Part shown: piece by piece, positions 1 to 8,346 of the stretch
Layout: each line of letters begins with the position of its first letter
How positions within the stretch are numbered: the stretch's first letter is position 1
NCBI RefSeq assembly: GCF_015689175.1
Contig: NZ_CP065047.1
Coordinates: 2,294,001-2,358,000, forward strand
Length of the DNA stretch: 64,000 bases
Source: Mycobacterium kubicae
GTDB lineage: Bacteria; Actinomycetota; Actinomycetes; Mycobacteriales; Mycobacteriaceae
Reading direction: 5' to 3'
Notes under the pieces: model-generated
The model's input: only the letters and a program-made list of their open reading frames with translations
Databases searched by the model: none
Told to the model about the DNA's origin: nothing
Translations under genes and position numbers: made by a program

Positions 1-646
1 GGCTGTGCTGCAAATCTATGGCGACGCCATGCCCACCCGGATTCAGCGGTCTTACCGGCGGTATCGCGAAGGATCGTCGGCGTTCAAGGTCGACTACGCC
101 ATCGAGGGCGACATTCCCTGGACCAATCCGGACTGCGGGCGCGCGGGCACCGTGCATCTGGGCGGCAGTGCCGAGGAAGTTGCCGACACCGAACGTCAAC
201 GGACACAAGGAAAGATGGTGCAGCGACCGTTCGTTCTGCTCGGCCAGCAGTACCTGGCCGACCCGTCGCGCAGCGCCGGCAACATCAACCCGATCTGGGC
301 GTATGCGCACGTGCCCTTCGGCTACCGCGGGGATGCGACCGCCGCGGTCACCGCCCAGATCGAGCGGTTCGCTCCCGGGTTCCGCGACCGCATCGTGGCC
401 TCGGTCAGCAAGTCGACCAGCGAGTTGCAGGCCTACAACCCCAACTTCATCGGCGGCGACATCATCGGCGGGGCCAATGACCGGCTGCAGGTCCTGTTTC
501 GTCCGCGGATTGCCCTCGACCCCTACGCGATCGGCGTGCCGGGGGTGTATCTGTGTTCGCAGTCCGCGCCGCCGGGCGCCGGCATTCACGGGTTGTGCGG
601 ATACCACGCCGCGCAGTCGGCGCTGCGGTGGTTGCGCTCGCGCTGA
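1..646 (+). CDS. FAD-dependent oxidoreductase, C-terminal part (5' truncated)
   Basis: The reading frame enters from outside the window, so only about 214 C-terminal residues are visible. The tail ends with a GxGIHGLCGYHAA-type motif followed by ALRWL. This is the conserved C-terminal FAD-contact signature of phytoene-desaturase/amine-oxidase-like dehydrogenases. It should correspond to M. tuberculosis Rv1432 (probable dehydrogenase), which precedes the Ldt and gap region. The Rossmann GxGxxG segment must lie upstream and cannot be checked. The substrate is unknown. Confidence 0.8.
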   Translation, partial: AVLQIYGDAMPTRIQRSYRRYREGSSAFKVDYAIEGDIPWTNPDCGRAGTVHLGGSAEEVADTERQRTQGKMVQRPFVLLGQQYLADPSRSAGNINPIWAYAHVPFGYRGDATAAVTAQIERFAPGFRDRIVASVSKSTSELQAYNPNFIGGDIIGGANDRLQVLFRPRIALDPYAIGVPGVYLCSQSAPPGAGIHGLCGYHAAQSALRWLRSR

Positions 647-669
647 ATGGGGCTGGCGCGCCGCCGTGG

Positions 670-1485
670 TCATTCCTGCACGATCACCGGGTCGCCGATG
701 TTGACCGTGTTGTAGTACCACTCGGCGTCCTGCGAGCTCAGGCTGACGCAGCCGTGGCTGACATTCTCCAGTCCCATCGCATTGAGCGCCCAGGGCGCCG
801 AATGGACGTAGAGACCCCGGTTGGTGATGCGCACGGCGTAATCCACCGAGATCCGGTATCCGTCGGGATCGTCGACGGGTATGCCGACGCTGCTGGAATC
901 CATGATCACCGACCGTTCCTTGGCCAACACCGTGTAGGAGCCGACGGGCGTGGGGTATTCCGGCCTGCCCATCGAAGCCGGCATCACGCCTTCTTCTCCC
1001 CAATGCGGCCGGTGATGTGGCGCCGGCAGCCAAGGCGGCGGTCCTTCCCCGACTCCGTCGACGCTCACGGTGAATGTGTGATTGGAGATATTCGCCACGC
1101 CGACGACGGCCGGACCGGTTTTGAAGTCCGTTGCCACGCTGCCCACCGACAGCGCCACCGTGCTGTGCGCCGGCCAGAATCTGGACGGGCTCCATTGCAC
1201 GACGTGGTCGTCGAGCCATTCATACGTACCTGTCATCCCATTGGCCGATGTGACTTTGATGGCCCGCTCGGCCGCGCGCCGCTTAGCTGTGTCGGTTATG
1301 GGCGCGCTGAATGTGACGACGACGGGATGCGCAACGCCAACCGTGTCACCCCGCCTCGGTAGAACCGACGCGATGGCAAAGCCATACGACTGGCTCGCCG
1401 CTGTCAGGCTTACGCCGCCCTGACCCGAAAGGACAGTCGCAGCAATTGCGATGACAGTAAGAAAACAGCGAACGACCGCACGCAT
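670..1485 (-). CDS. L,D-transpeptidase with one Ig-like domain (LdtMt3/Rv1433-like)
   Basis: A 271-aa exported enzyme predicted to form 3-3 cross-links in peptidoglycan. An N-terminal hydrophobic signal (MRAVVRCFLTVIAIAATVLS) is followed by an Ig-like domain (about residues 35-125) and a YkuD catalytic domain. The catalytic motif is YVHSAPW followed by SHGCVSL, with the nucleophile near Cys246 and His244. An upstream in-frame TTG at 1518 exists, but the ATG at 1485 has AAAGGATTCGGAG just before it and starts directly with the signal peptide. The protein carries a Pro/His/Trp-rich insertion (GPPPWLPAPHHRPHWGEE) before the catalytic sheet that I do not recall in the M. tuberculosis protein. It lies on the strand opposite to gap, unlike Rv1433. 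Confidence 0.88.
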   Translation of the reverse strand: MRAVVRCFLTVIAIAATVLSGQGGVSLTAASQSYGFAIASVLPRRGDTVGVAHPVVVTFSAPITDTAKRRAAERAIKVTSANGMTGTYEWLDDHVVQWSPSRFWPAHSTVALSVGSVATDFKTGPAVVGVANISNHTFTVSVDGVGEGPPPWLPAPHHRPHWGEEGVMPASMGRPEYPTPVGSYTVLAKERSVIMDSSSVGIPVDDPDGYRISVDYAVRITNRGLYVHSAPWALNAMGLENVSHGCVSLSSQDAEWYYNTVNIGDPVIVQE

Positions 1486-1603
1486 GACTCCGAATCCTTT
1501 AATCAACGAAGTTTTCAATTAGGTGATGCTGGCAGTGACGCTGCGAGCGCTTGTTACTTGGCCAAGCGCGACTTGTCACCGCTGACTGGGTGGCCGCTTC
1601 GAC

Positions 1604-2566
1604 TCAGCTCGCGCCACCACCCGCGGGGCCAGGGCGGTAGGGCTGACCGGGCACCGGGCCACCAGTCGGCGCAGGACCGGTCGGGTCACCCTTGCCCGCA
1701 TAGCTGCCGGACATGTCGGTGACCGGAGCACCCGCCGGCAACGGCGCACCCGCTGGCACGGGTCCCAGCGCAATCAACGGAACTCCAGCGGGCATCGGCG
1801 CGACGACCGGTGCGCCGACCGGGACCGGGGCGCCGACCGGGACGGGTGCGCCGACGGGTACCGGGGCGCCGACCGGGACCGGGGCGCCGACCGGGACGGG
1901 AGCGCCGACCGGGACGGGTGCGCCGACGGGGACGGGTGCGCCGACGGGGACGGGTGCGCCGACGGGGACCGGGGCGCCGACGGGGAGCGGGGCGCCGACG
2001 GGGAGCGGGGCGCCGACGGGGACCGGGGCGCCGACCGGGACGGGAGCGCCAACCGGGACCGGCCCCGCAAGGTCAATCAGGGGAGCACCCGCCGGCAGCG
2101 CCGGTACGGGGCCCGGCACCACCGCGGGTACGCCGGACATGTCATTGAGCAGAGCGCTGGCGGTGCACACTTGGCCGGTCGCAGCCGGTGCGGGTCCACC
2201 GGCCGGCGCCGGTCCGCCGGCGGGGGCAGGTCCGCCGGCGGGGGCAGGTCCGCCAGCGCCACCGGCGCCCGCGGGTCCGCCCGGGCCGCCGGCTGCGGGT
2301 GCCGTTGCCGTGTCACACGGATAGCACCCAGGGTGTGCCGGCGCGCCGGCTCCGCCCGCTCCGGCCCCGCCGGCGGCTCCCGCTCCGCCGGCTGCTCCTG
2401 GTCCGCCGGCAGTCGGCGCTAGCTCGCCCGACTGCCCCTGGTAGCACGCATAACCGCCGCCGGTCTTCAGCGGGGTGGCGGCCGCTTCCGGGCTCAACGC
2501 TATAGCGATCCCACACAACCCAACGGTGGCAACAACTTTGATGTTGAACCGATCAAAGACCGTCAT
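1604..2566 (-). CDS. Secreted Pro/Gly/Val/Ala-rich hexapeptide-repeat protein (Rv1435c-like)
   Basis: About 320 aa. A signal peptide (MTVFDRFNIKVVATVGLCGIA, cleavage near SPEAAA) leads into a low-complexity secreted protein with GGPAPA repeats and then about 14 copies of the hexapeptide PVGAP(V/L). Four cysteines lie in the N-terminal half. The ATG at 2566 is preceded by AAAGAGGAG, so the in-frame codons further upstream are unlikely to be used. Position before gap and composition match Rv1435c (Pro, Gly, Val-rich secreted protein). The function is unknown; a cell-wall location is an inference from the signal peptide and extended repeat. Confidence 0.82.
   Translation of the reverse strand: MTVFDRFNIKVVATVGLCGIAIALSPEAAATPLKTGGGYACYQGQSGELAPTAGGPGAAGGAGAAGGAGAGGAGAPAHPGCYPCDTATAPAAGGPGGPAGAGGAGGPAPAGGPAPAGGPAPAGGPAPAATGQVCTASALLNDMSGVPAVVPGPVPALPAGAPLIDLAGPVPVGAPVPVGAPVPVGAPLPVGAPLPVGAPVPVGAPVPVGAPVPVGAPVPVGAPVPVGAPVPVGAPVPVGAPVPVGAPVPVGAPVVAPMPAGVPLIALGPVPAGAPLPAGAPVTDMSGSYAGKGDPTGPAPTGGPVPGQPYRPGPAGGGAS
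1811..2060. repeat. 18-bp tandem repeat encoding PVGAPV hexapeptides
   Basis: About 14 tandem 18-bp units of the GACGGGTGCGCCGACGGG type, differing mostly at codon third positions. Two adjacent units encode Leu instead of Val. Every unit keeps the frame, so loss or gain of units changes protein length without truncation. Near-identity between units suggests a length-variable (VNTR) locus. Confidence 0.85.
2191..2260. repeat. Short tandem repeat encoding GGPAPA units
   Basis: Imperfect 15-18 bp units (GGTCCGCCGGCGGGGGCA type) encode consecutive GGPAPA blocks in the N-terminal half of the secreted repeat protein. They are separate from the PVGAPV array and of a different unit sequence. Confidence 0.65.
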
Positions 2567-4084
<1,518 letters not shown>

Positions 4085-4096
4085 GACAGGGCAGCC

Positions 4097-5332
4097 GTGG
4101 CTATTCCGACGCTGGAAGATCTTCTCTCCGAGGGTGTTTCGGGTCGCGGTGTGTTGGTGCGCTCCGACCTCAACGTCCCGCTCGATGACGGCGAAATCAC
4201 CGATCCCGGCCGCATCACCGCGTCGGTCCCGACGCTGCGTGCGCTGGTCGACGCCGGCGCCAAAGTGGTCATCGCCGCGCACCTAGGCCGTCCCAAAGAC
4301 GGCCCCGACCCCAAACTGTCGCTGGCGCCCGTCGCCGCGGCGCTGGGTGAGCAACTGGGTCGGCACGTGCAGTTGGCCGGTGATGTCGTCGGAAGCGACG
4401 CGCTGGCCCGTGCCGAGGGCCTGACCGACGGTGACATCCTGCTCCTGGAGAACGTCCGCTTCGATGCGCGTGAAACCAGCAAAGACGACGGCCAGCGCTT
4501 GGCGCTGGCCCGGCAGCTGGCCGAATTGGTCAGTCCGGGAGGCGCTTTCGTCTCCGACGGCTTCGGTGTGGTGCACCGCAAACAGGCGTCGGTCTACGAC
4601 GTGGCCACCCTGCTGCCGCACTATGCGGGCACGCTGGTCGCCGACGAGGTCCGGGTGCTCGAGCAGCTGACCAGCTCCACCGAGCGGCCGTATGCGGTGG
4701 TGCTCGGCGGATCGAAGGTGTCGGACAAGCTCGGCGTCATCGAGTCGCTGGCCACCAAGGCCGACAGCATCGTGATCGGCGGCGGCATGTGCTTTACCTT
4801 CCTTGCCGCACAAGGACATTCGGTTGGCAAGTCACTTCTGGAAGAGGAAATGGTCGACACCTGTCGGCAGCTTCTCGAGACATACCACGACGTGCTGCGG
4901 TTGCCGGTCGACATCGTCGCGACAGAAAACTTCGCCGCCGATTCGCCGCCGCAGACCGTGGACGCCGGCGCCATTCCCGACGAGCTGATGGGCCTGGACA
5001 TCGGACCCGGCTCGGTCAAACGGTTCACCAACTTGTTGTCCAACGCCAAGACGGTGTTCTGGAACGGACCCATGGGCGTGTTCGAATTCCCCGCCTACGC
5101 CGCGGGCACCAAAGGTGTGGCCGAGGCCATCGTCGCCGCCACCGGCAAGGGTGCGTTCAGCGTGGTCGGCGGCGGCGACTCGGCGGCCGCGGTACGCGCG
5201 CTCGACATCGGTGAGGACGCGTTCTCTCACATCTCCACCGGTGGCGGCGCATCCTTGGAATTCCTCGAGGGCAAGTCACTTCCCGGCATCGAAGTGCTTG
5301 GCAGCCCTCAGCCGACCGGAGGAGAGTCGTGA
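4097..5332 (+). CDS. pgk: Phosphoglycerate kinase
   Basis: 411 aa. Transfers the acyl phosphate of 1,3-bisphosphoglycerate to ADP, giving ATP and 3-phosphoglycerate. Visible motifs are [11 protein letters not shown] near residue 22, [15 protein letters not shown] in the N domain, and [14 protein letters not shown] with [16 protein letters not shown] in the nucleotide domain. The GTG at 4097 follows the gap stop by 12 bases. The stop overlaps the tpiA start by 4 bases (GTGA), so translation of the two is probably coupled. Ortholog of Rv1437. Confidence 0.97.
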   Translation: MAIPTLEDLLSEGVSGRGVLVRSDLNVPLDDGEITDPGRITASVPTLRALVDAGAKVVIAAHLGRPKDGPDPKLSLAPVAAALGEQLGRHVQLAGDVVGSDALARAEGLTDGDILLLENVRFDARETSKDDGQRLALARQLAELVSPGGAFVSDGFGVVHRKQASVYDVATLLPHYAGTLVADEVRVLEQLTSSTERPYAVVLGGSKVSDKLGVIESLATKADSIVIGGGMCFTFLAAQGHSVGKSLLEEEMVDTCRQLLETYHDVLRLPVDIVATENFAADSPPQTVDAGAIPDELMGLDIGPGSVKRFTNLLSNAKTVFWNGPMGVFEFPAYAAGTKGVAEAIVAATGKGAFSVVGGGDSAAAVRALDIGEDAFSHISTGGGASLEFLEGKSLPGIEVLGSPQPTGGES

Positions 5333-6114
5333 CGCGCAAGCCGTTGATCGCCGGCAACTGGAAGATGAACCTCAACCACTTCGAGGCGATCGCGCTGGTG
5401 CAGAAGATCGCCTTCTCCTTGCCGGACAAGTATTACGACAAGGTCGATGTCGCGGTGATCCCGCCCTTCACCGACCTGCGCAGCGTGCAGACCCTGGTCG
5501 ACGGCGACAAGCTCCGCCTCACCTACGGCGCACAGGACATGTCCCAGCACGACGCCGGCGCCTATACCGGCGAGATCAGCGGAGCGTTTCTGTCGAAGCT
5601 GGGCTGCACCTACGTCGTCGTTGGACATTCGGAGCGGCGCACCTACCACAACGAGTCAGATTCTCTGGTCGCTGCCAAGGCCGCCGCGGCGCTCAAGCAC
5701 GAGCTGATCCCGATCGTCTGCATCGGAGAGCACCTCGAGGTCCGCGAGGCCGGAAACCACGTCGAGCACAACCTCGAGCAGCTGCGCGGATCGCTCGGCG
5801 GTCTGTCGGCTGAGCAGATCGGGCAGGTCGTCATCGCCTATGAGCCGGTCTGGGCGATCGGCACCGGCCGGGTGGCCAGTTCCGCCGACGCCCAAGAGGT
5901 GTGTGCGGCGATTCGTAAGGAGCTATGCGAGCTGGCCTCGCCGCAGATCGCGGATACCGTGCGGGTGCTCTACGGCGGCTCGGTGAACGCCAAGAACGTC
6001 GGCGACCTGGTGGCCCAGGAAGACGTGGACGGCGGTCTGGTCGGCGGGGCGTCGCTGGACGGAGAGCAGTTCGCGACGCTGGCGGCCATCGCCGCCGGGG
6101 GACCGTTGCCCTAG
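5329..6114 (+). CDS. tpiA: Triosephosphate isomerase
   Basis: 261 aa. Interconverts dihydroxyacetone phosphate and glyceraldehyde-3-phosphate. The barrel starts with AGNWKMNLN (catalytic Lys), then VVGHSERR (catalytic His) and [11 protein letters not shown] (catalytic Glu). The phosphate-binding YGGSVN and GGASLDG are present. The GTG start sits in a GTGA overlap with pgk and follows GGAGGAGAG. It is the last gene of the glycolytic operon. In M. tuberculosis (Rv1438) the next genes are Rv1439c and secG; here about 6.7 kb of other genes intervenes. Confidence 0.97.
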   Translation: MTRKPLIAGNWKMNLNHFEAIALVQKIAFSLPDKYYDKVDVAVIPPFTDLRSVQTLVDGDKLRLTYGAQDMSQHDAGAYTGEISGAFLSKLGCTYVVVGHSERRTYHNESDSLVAAKAAAALKHELIPIVCIGEHLEVREAGNHVEHNLEQLRGSLGGLSAEQIGQVVIAYEPVWAIGTGRVASSADAQEVCAAIRKELCELASPQIADTVRVLYGGSVNAKNVGDLVAQEDVDGGLVGGASLDGEQFATLAAIAAGGPLP

Positions 6115-6159
6115 GGCCGCCATTCGGCGCCTAACGGTCGTCCGACCAGCGCTCGCGTA

Positions 6160-7226
6160 TCAGTACAGCGGCGCCCAGATTCCGTCGAACCAGTAACCCC
6201 AACCCCCGTACTGCCAGTTGAAAACTGGAATGACGGTGTAGGTGTTGTAGGTGAACGGGGCGAAGAAGCGCTGTCCGTAGCTCACGTCGCGCGGCGGTCC
6301 GACCCACGGACGGTTCCAACCACCGGGAGGCGGCGGCCCGTTCCAGCCGCCAGCAGGCGGCGGGCCTTCCCAGTTCGGCGGGGGAGAGCCAGGGGGCGGG
6401 CCGTCGTTCCAGCCATAGCCGCTCGGCCGGGGTGGAGTCGGTGCGCCACGGCCTGGGAGCCAGAAGCCACCCGGTAGGTCGACCGGGCCGCCGTATTGGG
6501 AATTGCCGCGAGGGATGTCACCGTGCGGCGGATAGTACGGCGGGTGTGGCGGCTGCGTGGTCGGCGCGTTGACCACTGGCGACGGGTAGGCACCGCTCGC
6601 GCCGGTGGGTTGCGGGCCCCCGCCCCATGGTCCGGCCCCGGTGGGTTGGGGCGTGCCGCCACCCCATGGTCCGGCCCCGGTCGGTTGGGGCGTGCCGCCA
6701 CCCCACGGCCCGGTGGGTGAGGGTTGCGGCTCGCTTCCGCCCCAGGTTCCGGTGGGTGAGGGTTGTGGCGTGCTTCCGCCCCAGGTTCCGGTGGGTGAGG
6801 GTTGTGGCGTGCTGCCGCCCCAGGTCCGGTGGGTGAGGGTTGTGGCGTGCTGCCGCCCCACGGCCCGGTCGTCGTGGGCTGGGGCGCCATGGTTGTCGTC
6901 CAACCCGTCGTCGGCGGAGTTGTGGTCGGCGCAGGTGCGCCGCTCCACGTCGTCGGCGGTGCCGAGGCCGTCGGCTTAGGCGCCGGACTGGTCACCGTCG
7001 CCGACGGTTTGCCGGCTCCCGGAACACTCGAACCCGGCGGAGGCACGGTCCCGGTGCCGCCGTACCCGGGACCCGGGTTAGGCGGAGTTGTGCCGCCGCT
7101 ACAGGCCTTGTTCCAGTTCGGGCAGGGCGTCGGATCCGAGCTGGCGAAGCCCGAGTCGAACACCGTCGCATACATCCCGAGGCCTGCGGCGACCGCCGCT
7201 GCTGCGGCAAGACGTTTCATAGACAT
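6160..7226 (-). pseudogene. Secreted Pro-rich Trp-Gly-Gly repeat protein, broken by a 1-base frameshift
   Basis: The 5' part (from ATG 7226, with GGAGGGG nine bases upstream) encodes a signal peptide (MSMKRLAAAAAVAAGLGMYA) and a Pro/Thr/Ser-rich region. The 3' part, in another frame, encodes repeated TWGGSTPQPSPTG units, a GPPPP linker and a conserved-looking aromatic tail (YGQRFFAPFTYNTYTVIPVF then GGWGYWFDGIWAPLY). The frames join inside a repeat unit: neighbouring copies read CCAGGTTCCGG while the copy at 6821-6830 reads CCAGGTCCGG, one T short. Restoring that base gives one protein of about 355 aa. This may be a true inactivation, slipped-strand variation or a sequencing error. The function is unknown. 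Confidence 0.7.
6605..6870. repeat. Tandem repeats encoding WGG(S/G)TPQP units
   Basis: About eight imperfect units in the secreted Pro-rich gene. One family (about 39 bp) encodes WGGSTPQPSPTGT and the other encodes PWGGGTPQPTGAG. The single-base frameshift lies inside one unit of this array, as expected for a replication-slippage hotspot. Confidence 0.7.
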
Positions 7227-7275
7227 TGGTTGCGTCCCCTCCAGGGCTTCTGCCCGTGATGTCTGTGGGCCCGCG

Positions 7276-7743
7276 CTACGGGCAGGTGATGGTCAATTCG
7301 AACGGCTTGGTTACCTGCCGCGGCTCCTGCGGATTGCTCAGATCGGGACCGACCGCAGTGCCCTTGATCTGCAACAACTTGCCGCTTGCTGCGGCTCCGG
7401 CGCTCCCGCCCTGACCCTGTGCGGCATCGGAGAAGCCGAGGGTGATGCCGTCGACGGTGCCCAGGCCGACCGCGTGCACGATGGGCGGGTTGTCCTTGCT
7501 GACCACCGCGCCGATGCCGTTGGCCGCGTCGCCGATGCCGACGTTGATGTTGTCGCCGTTGGGGTTGCAGGTGACCGGACCCGTGACATTCAGGTTCTTG
7601 CCGTCGACGATGACCTGCGGCGCGGCCGCTCCCGGCGTCGGCGAATTCGACGCGCCCTGATTCGACTTGTTGCTGGAACAGCCGGCACAGCTGGCGACCA
7701 CGATGCCCACGCCGGCTACGCCTACGACGATCCCACGCTTCAC
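7276..7743 (-). CDS. LpqH-family (19-kDa antigen-like) lipoprotein
   Basis: 155 aa from GTG 7743, which follows AGGAGAG at good spacing. The start MKRGIVVGVAGVGIVVASCAGCSSNK closely resembles LpqH. The mature part contains VDGKNLNVTGPVTC, NPPIVHAVGLGTVDGITLGF and a terminal KPFELTITC, all typical of the mycobacterial 19-kDa lipoprotein family. Two candidate lipidation sites exist: Cys19 in a perfect VASC lipobox and Cys22, which aligns with the LpqH cysteine. The usual lpqH locus (Rv3763) is elsewhere, so this is probably a paralogue. Family members are surface lipoproteins recognised by TLR2. Confidence 0.85.
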   Translation of the reverse strand: MKRGIVVGVAGVGIVVASCAGCSSNKSNQGASNSPTPGAAAPQVIVDGKNLNVTGPVTCNPNGDNINVGIGDAANGIGAVVSKDNPPIVHAVGLGTVDGITLGFSDAAQGQGGSAGAAASGKLLQIKGTAVGPDLSNPQEPRQVTKPFELTITCP

Positions 7744-7942
7744 CGCTGCTCTCCTATGTGTCACGGGTGCCTCGTTCACGCACACCTCAACATCGGCAAA
7801 TGTGTTGGCACTTGCGGTCCGCCCCAGTGCGTCCGGCGGAATGGCCGCCCACCGACGCCGGCCTCTCACCAGCCGATTGCGGCAACCACCACCCGCACGA
7901 TGGCTATCAGCTAGCTAAGGCCCCGGACGGCCGGCCGATCAA

Positions 7943-7958
7943 TTAGGGATTCCCCTAC
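7943..7958. promoter_or_regulatory. Palindromic LuxR-type box GGGATTCCCC upstream of the lipoprotein gene
   Basis: TTAGGGATTCCCCTAC forms an almost perfect palindrome about 200 bases upstream of the LpqH-like start. It matches most positions of the published PAS-LuxR operator CTVGGGAWWTCCCBAG. A related site lies at 8327-8340, close to the LuxR-LAL gene. Assignment to that regulator is inference. Confidence 0.4.
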
Positions 7959-8001
7959 ACTTTCGATAACGCGGGTCTTGTGGCGCGTCGCGGCTTAGTG
8001 G

Positions 8002-8289
8002 TTAGGTGTGCACCCAGCCGATGGCTTTGCTGATGCGTTCGGCAGGCGCGTTGGCGTCATTGCACACCTGCGCGACAGTGGTCGCCGACTCCGCGGCGAA
8101 AACGCCGAACGCGTAATCGTCCGCCGGGATGGCCATGGCCATCAGCAGTCGAACCTCTTCACCGCGGGCGGAGATGGCGGTCGCCTGGTCGGCGAGGGCT
8201 CCGGCGGTGTCCACGATGGTCTGAACCGGCGCATCAGGTCCGTACCATTCGACCAGGAACTGCTCCGGGTGTGCGCCAGTGGTCGCCAT
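8002..8289 (-). CDS. Small conserved-looking protein of unknown function
   Basis: About 95 aa, acidic and mostly helical, with no signal peptide or membrane segment. It begins MATTGAHPEQFLVEWYGPD and contains QTIVDTAGALADQATAISARG. I do not recognise the family. The ATG at 8289 is chosen; an in-frame GTG at 8298 is an alternative, and neither has a strong ribosome site. It lies 57 bases after the LuxR-LAL stop on the same strand. A GGGGAATTCC palindrome sits 38-51 bases upstream, so control by the neighbouring regulator is plausible. Confidence 0.6.
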   Translation of the reverse strand: MATTGAHPEQFLVEWYGPDAPVQTIVDTAGALADQATAISARGEEVRLLMAMAIPADDYAFGVFAAESATTVAQVCNDANAPAERISKAIGWVHT

Positions 8290-8326
8290 TGGCGTCACGT
8301 TATTCGGCGTCGGTGACGGCTCACAT

Positions 8327-8340
8327 CAGGGGAATTCCTA
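8327..8340. promoter_or_regulatory. GGGGAATTCC palindrome upstream of the small unknown gene
   Basis: CAGGGGAATTCCTA lies between the LuxR-LAL stop and the start of the minus-strand gene ending at 8002. The central GGGGAATTCC matches the GGGAWWTCC core of LuxR-type operators, although the right arm is weaker than in the site at 7943. No experiment supports it. Confidence 0.35.
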
Positions 8341-8346
8341 CTCATA

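Noticed and set aside
1811..2060. CRISPR-like array
   Set aside because: The units are contiguous without spacers and encode protein in frame.
1713..2324. A Thr/Gly/Ala/Pro repeat protein on the plus strand, opposite the PVGAPV gene
   Set aside because: The 18-bp repeat is open in several frames; only the minus-strand frame has a signal peptide and ribosome site.
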